Assembly: GCA_963777485.1 (NCBI GenBank)
Contig: CAVZQP010000002.1
Coordinates: 620,001-684,000 of the forward strand
Direction of reading: 5' to 3'
From: Bog-473 sp963777485
GTDB taxonomy: Bacteria > Actinomycetota > Acidimicrobiia > Acidimicrobiales > RAAP-2
DNA: 64,000 nucleotides
Below, in pieces: positions 34,685 through 42,877 of this stretch; the stretch's first letter is position 1; each line of letters opens with the position of its first letter. The notes below the pieces were generated by a model, which made no database searches, was not told the origin of the DNA, and was given only the letters and a program-made list of their open reading frames with translations. The translations under genes were made by a program, and so were the position numbers.

Positions 34685-35887
34685 GTGACCCCCGAGGGCG
34701 GACGCGAGCTGGTGTTCCCGGCCGGTTTCACCTGGGGCGTCGCGACGGCGGCGCATCAGATCGAAGGCGGCAACGTCAACAACGACTGGTGGGCGTGGGA
34801 GCACGACCCCGGCTCGGGCACGCTCGAACCGAGCGGCGATGCGTGCGACTCCTTCCACCGGTGGCGCGAGGACGTGCAACTGGTCGCCGACATGGGCCTC
34901 GGCGCCTACCGGTTCTCGCTCGAATGGAGCCGGATCGAGCCGGCAGAAGGCGAGTTCTCGACTGCCGCGCTCGAGCACTACCGGCGGATCTGCGCCGCGT
35001 GCCACGGCCACGGGATCCTCCCGGTCGTCACGTTCCATCACTTCACGACGCCACAGTGGCTGGCTGCGCGCGGCGGCTGGGAGTCTCCGGACGCGGTCGA
35101 CCGCTTCGCCCGGTACGTCACCCGTGCCGTCACCTACCTCGGTGACCTCATCGGGTGGGCGTGCACGATCAACGAGCCGAACGTGGTGTCGGTGATGGGC
35201 TATTTCCAGGGCCAGTACCCGCCCGGGGTAAAGGAGGACTTCGCCCGCTACGGCGCGGTGAACGAGACCATGGTGCGGGCGCACCGCAGTGCGGTCGACG
35301 CCCTGCGGGCCGGGCCCGGTGACTTCCCGATCGGCCTCACGCTCTCGATGGCCGAGATCACCGCGGAGCCTGGCGGCGAGTCCTTACGCGACGCGGCCGA
35401 GGAGATGCTCGAGAACGTCTTCCTGCGGGCGACCGAGGGCGACGACTTCGTCGGGGTGCAGTGCTACACGCGGATGCATTTCGGCCCCGAGGGCCTGGCC
35501 GAGAACGACCCGAGCGTCCCGGTCACCCAGATGGGCGACGAGCGCTGGCCCCAGGCCGTCGAGCACACCGTGCGCCGAGCGGCAGCCGTCAGCGGACGGC
35601 CGGTCGTGGTGACGGAGAACGGCATCGCCACCGATGACGACACCGAGCGCATCGCGTTCCTGACCGAGGCCCTCGCGAGCGCCCACCGCTGCCTCGACGA
35701 GGGCATCGACCTACGCGGCTACTTCGTGTGGAGCCTCCTCGACAATTTCGAGTGGCACCTCGGGTACGGGCCCAAATTCGGGCTGGTGGGGGTTGCACCG
35801 GGCATCTTCGAGCGAAGGCCCAAGCCGAGCGCCCATTGGTTCGGCGAGGTGGCGCGCGCCAACCGGGTTTCCACAGCCGGCGTTTGA
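34685..35887 (+). CDS. bglA: Glycoside hydrolase family 1 beta-glycosidase
   Basis: The 401-residue TIM-barrel enzyme removes beta-linked sugars, most often glucose. The acid/base Glu164 lies in CTINEPNVV and the nucleophile Glu311 in VVVTENGIATDD. The start FPAGFTWGVATAAHQIEGG and the end SLLDNFEWHLGYGPKFGLV are typical. Start GTG 34685 is supported by a -10 element 8 nt upstream. No signal peptide is seen, so it is cytoplasmic. Substrate specificity (glucoside, galactoside or other) is not determined by these motifs. Confidence 0.92.
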   Translation: MTPEGGRELVFPAGFTWGVATAAHQIEGGNVNNDWWAWEHDPGSGTLEPSGDACDSFHRWREDVQLVADMGLGAYRFSLEWSRIEPAEGEFSTAALEHYRRICAACHGHGILPVVTFHHFTTPQWLAARGGWESPDAVDRFARYVTRAVTYLGDLIGWACTINEPNVVSVMGYFQGQYPPGVKEDFARYGAVNETMVRAHRSAVDALRAGPGDFPIGLTLSMAEITAEPGGESLRDAAEEMLENVFLRATEGDDFVGVQCYTRMHFGPEGLAENDPSVPVTQMGDERWPQAVEHTVRRAAAVSGRPVVVTENGIATDDDTERIAFLTEALASAHRCLDEGIDLRGYFVWSLLDNFEWHLGYGPKFGLVGVAPGIFERRPKPSAHWFGEVARANRVSTAGV

Positions 35888-35919
35888 CCGGCTGCCAGTG
35901 TCGGAATTGGCCGTCGGGG

Positions 35920-35925
35920 TAGGGT
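35920..35925 (+). promoter_or_regulatory. -10 element of gtrA (leaderless)
   Basis: TAGGGT ends exactly 6 nt before GTG 35932. Confidence 0.55.
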
Positions 35926-35931
35926 TGGGGG

Positions 35932-36501
35932 GTGGCGAACCCGGCTCCGACGAAGCCCCCGGAACACCCACCGCTGAAACACATCTGGTCGTCCGACCAG
36001 CCGATGGTGGCCCGGATCCGCCAGATCATCGCCCACCCGTCGAGCCTGAAGCTGTTCAAGTACGCGGGCGTCTCGGTGATCTCGACGATCGTGTCGCAGG
36101 TCACCTTGTTCATGACCTTCGGCGTGTGGCGGGTGATGTCGGAGGTGCCGGCGAACATCCTGGCGAACGCCGTCGCCACCGTGCCGTCGTACTACCTCAA
36201 CCGCAAGTGGGTGTGGGGGAAGGGCGGGCGCTCACATCTCTGGCGTGAGGTCGTGCCGTTCTGGGTGCTGTCCTTCATCGGGCTCGGGTTCTCCAGCCTC
36301 GCCGTCTGGCTGGCCGGAAACTTCGCCCGCACCCACAACTACGGGCACGCGACCACGACGCTCTTGGTGAACGCGGCGAACCTGTTCTCCTTCGCCATCC
36401 TGTGGATCGTGAAGTTCCTCATCTACAACAAGCTCTTCCACATCGACCCCGTCGAGTACGAAGAGCACCACGCGGAGAAGCAGGACTCGGAGCCCGACTG
36501 A
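35932..36501 (+). CDS. gtrA: GtrA family membrane protein
   Basis: The 189-residue product has about four transmembrane helices after a 45-residue hydrophilic start. The first contains LFKYAGVSVISTIVSQVTLF and the second ANAVATVPSYYLNRKWVWG, the signature of GtrA proteins, where the Asn-Arg-Lys-Trp-W motif is conserved. GtrA-like proteins are thought to help flip lipid-linked sugars or take part in cell-surface polysaccharide assembly. The C-terminus is acidic and cytoplasmic. Confidence 0.85.
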   Translation: MANPAPTKPPEHPPLKHIWSSDQPMVARIRQIIAHPSSLKLFKYAGVSVISTIVSQVTLFMTFGVWRVMSEVPANILANAVATVPSYYLNRKWVWGKGGRSHLWREVVPFWVLSFIGLGFSSLAVWLAGNFARTHNYGHATTTLLVNAANLFSFAILWIVKFLIYNKLFHIDPVEYEEHHAEKQDSEPD

Positions 36502-36508
36502 GCGACCC

Positions 36509-36528
36509 CCGGCGCCGCCCGGTGCCGG
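36509..36528. terminator. Hairpin between gtrA and yajQ
   Basis: CCGGCGCC (36509-36516) pairs with GGTGCCGG (36521-36528), one G-U, loop GCCC, between convergent genes. Confidence 0.5.
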
Positions 36529-36535
36529 CGTCCGT

Positions 36536-37024
36536 TCAGTCCCGGAAGTTGCTGAACTGCAGCGGGATCCCGAAGTCCTCGGCCTTGCACTTCGCGATCA
36601 CCTCTTGCAGGTCGTCGCGCTTCTTGCCCGAGACCCGCAGCTGCTCGCCCTGGGTCTGCGAGGACACGCCCTTCAGGCCGAGGTCCTTGATGAACTTGTT
36701 GAGCCGCTTGGCGTGGTCGGAGGAGATGCCGGCCCGGATGGCCACGTGCTGGCGGGCCGTGCCCTTCTGGGCCTCTTCGATCTTGCCGGCGTCGAAGGCC
36801 TTCAACGAGACCTGGCGCTTGACGAGCTTCTCGTCCAGCACCTGGTGCAACGCCCGCAGACGGTCGTCGGTGGAGGAGCGGAGCACGAGCTCCTTCTCGC
36901 CCAGCTCGATCGAGGAGTCCGTGTTCTTGAAGTCGAACCGGGTTGCCGCTTCCCGGTTGGCCTGGTCCACCGCGTTGCGGACTTCCTGCATGTCGACTTC
37001 CGAAACGATGTCAAAGGTGGGCAT
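36536..37024 (-). CDS. yajQ: YajQ family nucleotide-binding protein
   Basis: The 162-residue protein has two RNP-like domains of the YajQ/DUF520 family: MPTFDIVSEVDMQEV at the start, then TRFDFKNTD, and the terminal DLQEVIAKCKAEDFGIPLQF. Members bind RNA or cyclic-di-GMP; Xanthomonas YajQ acts as a c-di-GMP effector, but the role here is not shown. ATG 37024 is fixed by TACGCT ending 6 nt upstream. Confidence 0.92.
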   Translation of the reverse strand: MPTFDIVSEVDMQEVRNAVDQANREAATRFDFKNTDSSIELGEKELVLRSSTDDRLRALHQVLDEKLVKRQVSLKAFDAGKIEEAQKGTARQHVAIRAGISSDHAKRLNKFIKDLGLKGVSSQTQGEQLRVSGKKRDDLQEVIAKCKAEDFGIPLQFSNFRD

Positions 37025-37030
37025 GAGCCC

Positions 37031-37036
37031 AGCGTA
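37031..37036 (-). promoter_or_regulatory. -10 element of yajQ (leaderless)
   Basis: The minus strand reads TACGCT, ending exactly 6 nt before ATG 37024. Confidence 0.55.
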
Positions 37037-37073
37037 CCGGCGTCCCCCGGCGTTCCCGGGACCCGGGCCCGAG

Positions 37074-37079
37074 TAATCT
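37074..37079 (+). promoter_or_regulatory. -10 element of tRNA-Tyr
   Basis: TAATCT ends 11 nt before the mature tRNA-Tyr 5' end. Confidence 0.5.
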
Positions 37080-37090
37080 CGCTCGCCTGC

Positions 37091-37173
37091 GGGTCGGTGT
37101 CCGAGTGGCCAAAGGAAGCAGGCTGTAAACCTGCCGGTTAACACCTACGGAGGTTCGAATCCTTCCCGGCCCA
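37091..37173 (+). tRNA. tRNA-Tyr (anticodon GTA)
   Basis: An 83-nt class II tRNA: acceptor GGGTCGG with CCGGCCC (one G-U), anticodon stem GCAGG/CCTGC around loop CTGTAAA (anticodon GTA), a long variable arm and T loop TTCGAAT. CCA is not encoded. Confidence 0.95.
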
Positions 37174-37272
37174 CGCAGGGCCCGTCGGGTGTCGACGGAC
37201 CTGGAAGCCGGCGGTAACCTTCAGCTCGTAACACCGCAGGCCGAGCGCCTGGGCCGCCGTGCGGCGTGGCGT

Positions 37273-37278
37273 TACAAT
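37273..37278 (+). promoter_or_regulatory. Possible -10 element of mptB
   Basis: TACAAT lies 81 nt before the chosen GTG 37360, suggesting a transcript with a leader of about 75 nt. Confidence 0.35.
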
Positions 37279-37359
37279 GCTGTTTCAGATCGATTGCGGG
37301 AACGCGCTCGATGCAATGTGGGCCCCGCCCCTCCCCTCCGACCCCGGGACCGTCGCCCG

Positions 37360-39066
37360 GTGACGACAAGCGAGACAGACATCCAAGTGGACGACATCGC
37401 CGAGGCCACCCCCCATCCGGTCAGGGACCAAATGAGCTCGCGCTTCAACCGCTTGTCGATGCGCGCCGAGTCGTGGCAGATCCGCCTCGCGCCGCGCCTC
37501 ACCCTCACGCAGCGCGTCGAGGCCGACCGCGGCGACTCCGACGACTGGACGTTCCTGCGCCGGCCCGCGCTGCTCGGCTTCATCGCGGTCGTCTCCATCT
37601 GTGTCGGCGCCTCGCTGCCGAGCTCGCCGTTCAAGCTCGAGGGGTTTGGTGGATGGGGCGGTGCGTGGTTCTTCGGGGAGGCACCCTGGCCCACCACCGC
37701 GTGGATGCTGCCCGGCGTCGTCGCCGTGTACGGCGGCATGGTCCTCTTCGTGCGCGTGTGGTTCGGCCTCTACCAGACGCTGCGGGCGCGTCCGAACGTG
37801 CCGATCAAGTCCCTCGCCTACATGCTCGCCCTGTGGATCCTCCCGCTGATGGCGGTGGCGCCGCTCTTCAGCCGCGACGTGTTCTCGTACGCGGCCCAGG
37901 GCGAGATGATGAGCCACGGCTTCAACCCGTACCACTACGGGCCGGGCACCCTCGGCTCGGGGCCCTTCGTCAACGGCGTCGATCCGCGCTGGTTCAACAC
38001 CGCAGCCCCGTACGGCCCGCTGTTCTTGATGCTGGCCGGCTGGTCGGCCTCGCTCAGCTTCCATCACGCGCTCATCACCGTCCTGCTGCTGCGCGTGCAG
38101 TCGGTGGCCGGCGTGGCGCTGATGGCCTACTGCATCCCCAAGCTCGCCCGCTCCTTCGGCAAGGACCCGGGGCCGGCGTTCGTTCTCGCCGTGCTCAACC
38201 CCCTGACATTGCTCGCGCTCGTCGGCGGCGCCCACAACGACGCACTCATGGTGGGACTGCTCCTGGCCGGCGTGACGGCCGCGCGCGCGCGGCATCCGGT
38301 GTGGGGCGTGGTGCTGTGTGCGCTGGCCGCCGCCATCAAGGTGCCCGCGGCCATCGGGATCGTCTACGTCGCCTGGGACTGGGCCGGCCCGGGCGCCGAG
38401 TGGCGCGCCCGCGCCCGCAAGTTGGTGCGCGCCGGCCTCATCGCCGTCTCGGTGATGGGCGCGCTGTCGCTCGTGTCCGGCCTCGGCTGGGGCTGGATCG
38501 CCAACCTCGGCACTCCGGGCACGGTGCGCTCGTGGATGGCACCGGCCACGGCGGTCGGGCTCGCCATCTCGGGCAGTGCCCACTTGATGGGCATCGGCGT
38601 GAGCCTCGCCGGCATGCTCACCCTGACCCGCGCCATCGGCCTGGTCGCGGCCGCGGTCATCGCGCTCTACTGCCTTCGCCACCGCGAGCGGATGGGCCTC
38701 CTCTCCGCCCTCGGCCTCACCATGCTCGCCTTCGTGGTGCTCGGCCCTGTCGTGCAGCCCTGGTACCTCACCTGGGGGATCATCCTCCTGGCCCCGATCG
38801 CGACGGGCCGGATGCTCTACGTCATCCTCGGCATCTCGACGGTGGCGCCGTTCATCGGCCTCACCGGCGGGGCCGACCTGCTCAACCAGTTGGTCCACAC
38901 CGACCCCGCCAGCATGGTGCTCGCCGTCCTGGTGCTGTGGGCGGTCGCCATCGCCCCGCTCGGGAATTGGACGACCTCGTGGCGACTCGACCGCGCCAGG
39001 CTGCGGGGCGTTCCCGCACCGGGGCACGCCGGGCAGCCGACCGCGCCCGTTCTCGAGTCCTCTTAG
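37360..39066 (+). CDS. mptB: Polyprenol-phosphomannose alpha-1,6-mannosyltransferase (MptB type)
   Basis: The product has about 568 residues and roughly 12 transmembrane helices. It contains the family's extracytoplasmic motifs: SRDVFSYAAQGEMMSHGFNP with the Asp needed for GT-C catalysis, and APYGPLFLMLAGW, followed by LNPLTLLALVGGAHNDALMV. MptA/MptB enzymes extend the alpha-1,6-mannan backbone of lipomannan and lipoarabinomannan in actinobacteria, using polyprenyl-P-mannose. Start is uncertain: GTG 37360 or ATG 37432 (24 codons later). Presence suggests mannose-based lipoglycans; the real acceptor is unknown. Its end overlaps the convergent acetyltransferase gene by 4 nt. Confidence 0.8.
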   Translation: MTTSETDIQVDDIAEATPHPVRDQMSSRFNRLSMRAESWQIRLAPRLTLTQRVEADRGDSDDWTFLRRPALLGFIAVVSICVGASLPSSPFKLEGFGGWGGAWFFGEAPWPTTAWMLPGVVAVYGGMVLFVRVWFGLYQTLRARPNVPIKSLAYMLALWILPLMAVAPLFSRDVFSYAAQGEMMSHGFNPYHYGPGTLGSGPFVNGVDPRWFNTAAPYGPLFLMLAGWSASLSFHHALITVLLLRVQSVAGVALMAYCIPKLARSFGKDPGPAFVLAVLNPLTLLALVGGAHNDALMVGLLLAGVTAARARHPVWGVVLCALAAAIKVPAAIGIVYVAWDWAGPGAEWRARARKLVRAGLIAVSVMGALSLVSGLGWGWIANLGTPGTVRSWMAPATAVGLAISGSAHLMGIGVSLAGMLTLTRAIGLVAAAVIALYCLRHRERMGLLSALGLTMLAFVVLGPVVQPWYLTWGIILLAPIATGRMLYVILGISTVAPFIGLTGGADLLNQLVHTDPASMVLAVLVLWAVAIAPLGNWTTSWRLDRARLRGVPAPGHAGQPTAPVLESS

Positions 39067-39587
39067 AGCAGGCGCTGGAGCTCGACCACGTCGAGCCACT
39101 GGCGGTGCTTGCGCCCCACCTCCCGCTCCACGCCGACGAGCTCGAACCCCGCGGCCGTGTGCAGCCCGATGGACGTCTCGTTGTGCCCGGCGATGCGGGC
39201 GATGACGGAGTGGAACCCGTGGTCCGAGGCCAGGACCAGCAGCTCGGCCAACAGGGCACGCCCCACCCCGCGTCCACGCTGGGAGCGGTCGACGTAGACC
39301 GAGTTCTCCACGGTGCCCGAGTAGCCCGAGCGCTCGCGGAAGGGTGAAAGCGAGCCGAAACCCAGGACGATCTCGCCGTTGGCGCCGGCGAGCCCGTCGA
39401 CACCGGCGTCCGGTGGCTCGATCGCCACGATGGCCGGGTGGACCCCGCTGTGGCCGAGGATCCAGGCCTCCTGCTCGGCCCTGGTGCGGGGGACCATGTC
39501 GAAGGTGTTGGTGCTGTCGGTGACCTCGACGTTGTAGATCGTCCGGATGGCCTCGGCGTCGGCCAATTCCCCAAGTCGGATCCGCAT
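39063..39587 (-). CDS. GNAT N-acetyltransferase (phosphinothricin-acetyltransferase-like)
   Basis: The 174-residue protein begins MRIRLGELADAEAIRTIYN, with VTDSTNTFDMVPRTRAEQEAW as in the Pat/Bar/YncA branch. The acetyl-CoA loop is SQRGRGVGRALLAELL (motif A, RGxGxG/A). The C-terminal end (HNETSIGLHTAAGFELVG, VGRKHRQWLDVVELQRLL) is typical. Substrate may be methionine-derived amines or other small amines, as in YncA; herbicide resistance is not implied. The start is set by TACCAT ending 6 nt upstream. Confidence 0.85.
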   Translation of the reverse strand: MRIRLGELADAEAIRTIYNVEVTDSTNTFDMVPRTRAEQEAWILGHSGVHPAIVAIEPPDAGVDGLAGANGEIVLGFGSLSPFRERSGYSGTVENSVYVDRSQRGRGVGRALLAELLVLASDHGFHSVIARIAGHNETSIGLHTAAGFELVGVEREVGRKHRQWLDVVELQRLL

Positions 39588-39593
39588 CTGCCG

Positions 39594-39599
39594 ATGGTA
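39594..39599 (-). promoter_or_regulatory. -10 element of GNAT gene (leaderless)
   Basis: The minus strand reads TACCAT, ending exactly 6 nt before ATG 39587. Confidence 0.55.
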
Positions 39600-39685
39600 C
39601 TGTTGACGTGCGAAAACCGGGGGAGCGGAGGCAGCTGCTGCCGCCTCCCGGCTATCGTTGTCGACTCGCGGAACGAAGCCGCGGC

Positions 39686-39758
39686 GCCCCCTTAGCTCAG
39701 TCGGCAGAGCACAGCCATGGTAAGGCTGGTGTCGTCGGTTCGATTCCGACAGGGGGCT
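39686..39758 (+). tRNA. tRNA-Thr (anticodon GGT)
   Basis: A 73-nt tRNA: acceptor GCCCCCT/AGGGGGC, D arm GCTCAGTCGGCAGAGC, anticodon stem CAGCC/GGCTG around ATGGTAA (anticodon GGT) and T loop TTCGATT. CCA is not encoded. It heads the tRNA-Thr, tRNA-Met, rpmG, tRNA-Trp, secE block. Confidence 0.95.
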
Positions 39759-39765
39759 CGCCCAT

Positions 39766-39839
39766 GGCGGCGTAGCTCAGTTGGTCAGAGCACACGGCTC
39801 ATAATCGTGTTGTCGCGGGTTCGAGTCCCGCCGCCGCTA
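39766..39839 (+). tRNA. tRNA-Met (anticodon CAT, elongator)
   Basis: A 74-nt tRNA with acceptor GGCGGCG/CGCCGCT (first pair G-U), anticodon loop CTCATAA (anticodon CAT), and T loop TTCGAGT; CCA is encoded directly after (39840-39842). A matched first acceptor pair and the anticodon stem without the GGG/CCC of initiators indicate the elongator. Confidence 0.93.
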
Positions 39840-39885
39840 CCAGGTCCGGGGCAGGTGCCCGGGCGGTTATCAGGAAGGAATCCCC

Positions 39886-40050
39886 ATGCCCAAGAACGAG
39901 AAGAGGGTCCAGGTCACGCTGGCCTGCGAGGTGTGCAAGCGGCGGAACTACATCACGACCAAGAACAAGCTCAACGACCGTGAGCGGATCGAGATGAAGA
40001 AGTACTGCCGTTGGGACCGCCAGCACACCCTGCACAAGGAGACCCGCTGA
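39886..40050 (+). CDS. rpmG: 50S ribosomal protein L33
   Basis: The 54-residue protein starts at ATG 39886 with AGGAAGGA upstream. It has the L33 pattern ACEVCKRRNYITTKNK, then KKYCRWDRQHTLHKETR at the C-terminus. It keeps one CxxC pair but only one of the second pair, so zinc binding is uncertain. It lies between tRNA-Met and tRNA-Trp, the usual actinobacterial setting before secE. Confidence 0.95.
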   Translation: MPKNEKRVQVTLACEVCKRRNYITTKNKLNDRERIEMKKYCRWDRQHTLHKETR

Positions 40051-40072
40051 GCCGATCCGACCCTGCCGGTGC

Positions 40073-40078
40073 TACTCT
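40073..40078 (+). promoter_or_regulatory. Possible -10 element before tRNA-Trp/secE
   Basis: TACTCT, 66 nt upstream of tRNA-Trp, in the 94-bp gap after rpmG. Confidence 0.35.
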
Positions 40079-40144
40079 GGCAGGCCGTTCCCCAGGTCAG
40101 GGGGAAGAACCACCGCCCGACGGCAACCGAGGGCAACCCCACCG

Positions 40145-40217
40145 AGGGCAGTAGCTCAACTGGTAGAGCACCGGTCTCCAAAACCGGCGGTTGGGGGTTC
40201 GAGTCCCTCCTGCCCTG
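40145..40217 (+). tRNA. tRNA-Trp (anticodon CCA)
   Basis: A 73-nt tRNA: acceptor AGGGCAG/CTGCCCT, anticodon stem CCGGT/ACCGG around CTCCAAA (anticodon CCA), T loop TTCGAGT. CCA end is not encoded. Confidence 0.95.
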
Positions 40218-40259
40218 CCCCGGACGTGAACACCCGACGAAGTACGTGAGACGAGATCA

Positions 40260-40580
40260 GTGAACCGCGAGACCAAGCGCATGATGCAGCGCCAAGGGCA
40301 GATGGAGGCCGATGGCTCTCCGTCCACCAAGCGCGCGCCCGCGCCTGCGACCCGGACGCCGCGCCAGCAGAAGGGTGGCGCGCCCGCCCGACGTCGCGCC
40401 ACGCCGGCGCAGTTCGTCCGTGAGGTCCGAGACGAGATGCGCCAGGTCGCCTGGCCCTCACGTTCCGAGCTCATCAACTACACGTCGGTGGTCTTCACCA
40501 CCCTCGTGATCATGATCAGCCTGATCTTCGTCCTGAACCTCGCGTTCGGGAAGCTCATCACCCTTCTCTTCACGAAGTAG
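40260..40580 (+). CDS. secE: Preprotein translocase subunit SecE
   Basis: The 106-residue product starts at GTG 40260. The first 65 residues are a basic, Ala/Pro-rich cytoplasmic extension. The conserved amphipathic helix (FVREVRDEMRQVAWPSRSEL) precedes one transmembrane helix (VVFTTLVIMISLIFVLNLAF). SecE clamps SecY in the Sec channel. It is followed 8 bp later by nusG, the universal order. Confidence 0.93.
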   Translation: MNRETKRMMQRQGQMEADGSPSTKRAPAPATRTPRQQKGGAPARRRATPAQFVREVRDEMRQVAWPSRSELINYTSVVFTTLVIMISLIFVLNLAFGKLITLLFTK

Positions 40581-40588
40581 CGCTGACG

Positions 40589-41638
40589 ATGACCGACATG
40601 TCGCACACACAAGCAGAAGAAGCTCTCGCGAGCGGTGACGAGGAAGACGTCGCAGAGGCCGTCGAGGCCGAGCGGGAAGAATCCGAGCAGGCGCCCGAGG
40701 AGGCCGCAATGAGCACGACGTCGACTGACGACGTCCTGGACGAGGCCGCCACAGAGAACGAGGCGGAACTCGAGGCGATCGCCGACGGCGCCGTCGTCGA
40801 AGCGGTGGCCGAGGAGATCGAAGAGGTGGCCGCCGAGGAGGCCGACGAGCAGATCGTCGAAGCGGTGGCCGAGGAGATCGTCGAGGAAGCGGTGTTGGAC
40901 ACGATCGAAGAAGTCGAAGAGATCGAGGTGGAGCACGAACTGGAGGCTCCGGCGGCGAGCGCCGAGCCCGACCTCGTGCTCGATGCCACCGGCAACGGCT
41001 CGGCCGCGGCCGAAGAGGATGTCGAGCTCGGTGGTTGGGGCCACGACGAGGACGAAGAAGAGCAGATCGTCGAGGTCGAGAGCCCCTACGACCGTCCGGG
41101 CCGCTGGTACGTCGTGCACACGTACTCGGGCTACGAGAACAAGGTGCGCTCGAACATGGGCAACGTCGTCGCCTCCCGCGGCCTCGAGGACCGCGTGTTC
41201 GAGGTCGTCATTCCCATGGAGGACGTCGACGAGTTCAAGGGCGGCAAGAAGGTGACCGTCCAGAAGAAGGTCTTCCCGGGCTACCTGCTCGTGCGTTGCG
41301 ACCTCGACGACGACACGTGGGGCGCCATCCGCAACACGCCGGGTGTGACCGGCTTCGTCGGTCCGGGCACCAAGCCGACTCCGCTGTCCCGCCGCGAGGT
41401 CGAGAACATCCTCCAGGTCAAGGTCGAGGGCGTGCCCGGCGCTGCACCCAAGCGCACCCGGGCGCGTCTCGAGTACGAGGTCAACGAGACGGTACGGGTC
41501 AAGGAAGGCCCCTTCGCCGACTTCTCGGGCCAGATCTCCGAGATCAACGAGGACCAGCTCAAGCTCAAGGTGCTGGTCAACATCTTCGGCCGGGAGACCC
41601 CGGTCGAGCTCGAGTTCAGTCAGGTCGCCAAGCTCTAG
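40589..41638 (+). CDS. nusG: Transcription factor NusG with long acidic N-terminus
   Basis: The 349-residue product contains the normal NusG core (about residues 168-349): NGN domain starting RWYVVHTYSGYENKV, with VFPGYLLVRCDLDDDTW, and a C-terminal KOW domain (VKEGPFADFSGQISEINEDQ). NusG controls RNA polymerase pausing, Rho termination and coupling to ribosomes. The first about 165 residues are Glu/Ala/Val-rich and disordered-looking, much longer than usual. A 27-nt segment is repeated exactly 60 nt apart in this part (40794-40820 and 40854-40880). The start may instead be ATG 40709, which has GAGGAGG 5 nt upstream and would give 309 residues. Confidence 0.9.
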   Translation: MTDMSHTQAEEALASGDEEDVAEAVEAEREESEQAPEEAAMSTTSTDDVLDEAATENEAELEAIADGAVVEAVAEEIEEVAAEEADEQIVEAVAEEIVEEAVLDTIEEVEEIEVEHELEAPAASAEPDLVLDATGNGSAAAEEDVELGGWGHDEDEEEQIVEVESPYDRPGRWYVVHTYSGYENKVRSNMGNVVASRGLEDRVFEVVIPMEDVDEFKGGKKVTVQKKVFPGYLLVRCDLDDDTWGAIRNTPGVTGFVGPGTKPTPLSRREVENILQVKVEGVPGAAPKRTRARLEYEVNETVRVKEGPFADFSGQISEINEDQLKLKVLVNIFGRETPVELEFSQVAKL

Positions 41639-41704
41639 GCGCGCACCGGCACCGAACCGGGACAGACGCACACAGAACGTACGGAAAAGAAGGAGTAAGA
41701 GACG

Positions 41705-42136
41705 ATGCCACCGAAGAAGAAGGTGCTCGCCGTGGTCAAGATCCAGCTCGAAGCCGGCTCGGCCACGCCCGCGCCCCCGGTGGGCACGGCGCTCGGCCCG
41801 CACGGCGTGCAGACCATGGAGTTCTGCAAGCAGTACAACCAGCAGACCGAGAGCATGCGCGGCCAGGTCATCCCTGTCGAGATCACCATCTACGAGGACC
41901 GCACGTTCAGCTTCATCCTCAAGACGTCGCCGACTCCCGTGCTGCTGCGCCAGGCGGCCGGCCTCGACAAAGGCGCGCAGACGACCGGGCGCGAGACGGT
42001 GGGCTCGATCACCGACGCCCAGCTCGCCGAGATCGCCACGGCCAAGCTCAAGGACCTGAACACCGACGACCTCGAAGCGGCCAAGAAGCAGGTCGCCGGC
42101 ACGGCGCGCTCGATGGGGATCACGGTCGCCAGCTAG
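41705..42136 (+). CDS. rplK: 50S ribosomal protein L11
   Basis: The 143-residue protein binds 23S rRNA in the GTPase-associated region. It has the proline-rich N-domain AGSATPAPPVGTALGPHGV and the C-domain ending GTARSMGITV. Length is the usual 141-143. It is preceded by AAGGAG. The operon continues into rplA with 18 bp spacing. Confidence 0.97.
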   Translation: MPPKKKVLAVVKIQLEAGSATPAPPVGTALGPHGVQTMEFCKQYNQQTESMRGQVIPVEITIYEDRTFSFILKTSPTPVLLRQAAGLDKGAQTTGRETVGSITDAQLAEIATAKLKDLNTDDLEAAKKQVAGTARSMGITVAS

Positions 42137-42154
42137 GCGGCAGAGGAGAACGAC

Positions 42155-42877
42155 ATGACCCAACACGGCAAGAAGTACAAGGACGGCCTGACCAAGGTCG
42201 ACCGCGAGCAGCTCTACGGCCTCGGCGAGGCGGTGGACATCCTCAAGGAACTGGCCAGCGCGAAGTTCGACGAGACCGTCGAGATCGCGGTGCGCCTCGG
42301 CGTCGACCCGCGCAAGGCCGACCAGATCGTGCGCGGCACCCTGTCGCTGCCCGAGGGCACCGGCCGCACGAACCGCGTGGCGGTGTTCGCGGCAGGTGAC
42401 GCCGCCACCGAGGCCCGCAATGCCGGCGCGGACGTCGTCGGCGCCGACGACCTGGTGGCCAAGATCAACGGCGGCTTCCTCGACTTCGACGTCGCCATCG
42501 CCACGCCCGACCTGATGGGCCAGGTCGGCTCGCTCGGTCGCGTCCTCGGTCCCCGTGGCCTCATGCCCAACCCCAAGACCGGCACCGTCACAACCGACGT
42601 CGGCAAGGCGGTGACCGAATTCAAGGGCGGCCGCGTCGAGTACCGCACCGACAAGGTCGGCAACGTCCACCTGCGCGTCGGCAAGGCGTCGTTCACCAAG
42701 GAGCAGCTGATGGCGAACATCCGCGCCGTGGTCGAAGAGCTGCAGCGGGCCAAGCCCGCCGCCGCCAAGGGGCGCTACTTCCAATCGGTCACGGTTTCGA
42801 CGACCATGAGCCCCGGCGTCCACATCGACCCGCTGAAGGCCCGCTTCACCGAGGAGGAGCTCGCCGTTTCGGCCTGA
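42155..42877 (+). CDS. rplA: 50S ribosomal protein L1
   Basis: The 240-residue L1-stalk protein begins MTQHGKKYKDGLTKVD and has the signature LGPRGLMPNPKTGTVT and AVRLGVDPRKADQIVRG. It also represses its own operon in many bacteria by binding the mRNA. GGAGA precedes the start. Confidence 0.97.
   Translation: MTQHGKKYKDGLTKVDREQLYGLGEAVDILKELASAKFDETVEIAVRLGVDPRKADQIVRGTLSLPEGTGRTNRVAVFAAGDAATEARNAGADVVGADDLVAKINGGFLDFDVAIATPDLMGQVGSLGRVLGPRGLMPNPKTGTVTTDVGKAVTEFKGGRVEYRTDKVGNVHLRVGKASFTKEQLMANIRAVVEELQRAKPAAAKGRYFQSVTVSTTMSPGVHIDPLKARFTEEELAVSA

Noticed and set aside
37266..39347. 693-codon plus-strand frame overlapping mptB
   Set aside because: Arg/Pro/Ala-rich alternate frame; the mptB frame has transmembrane helices and conserved motifs.
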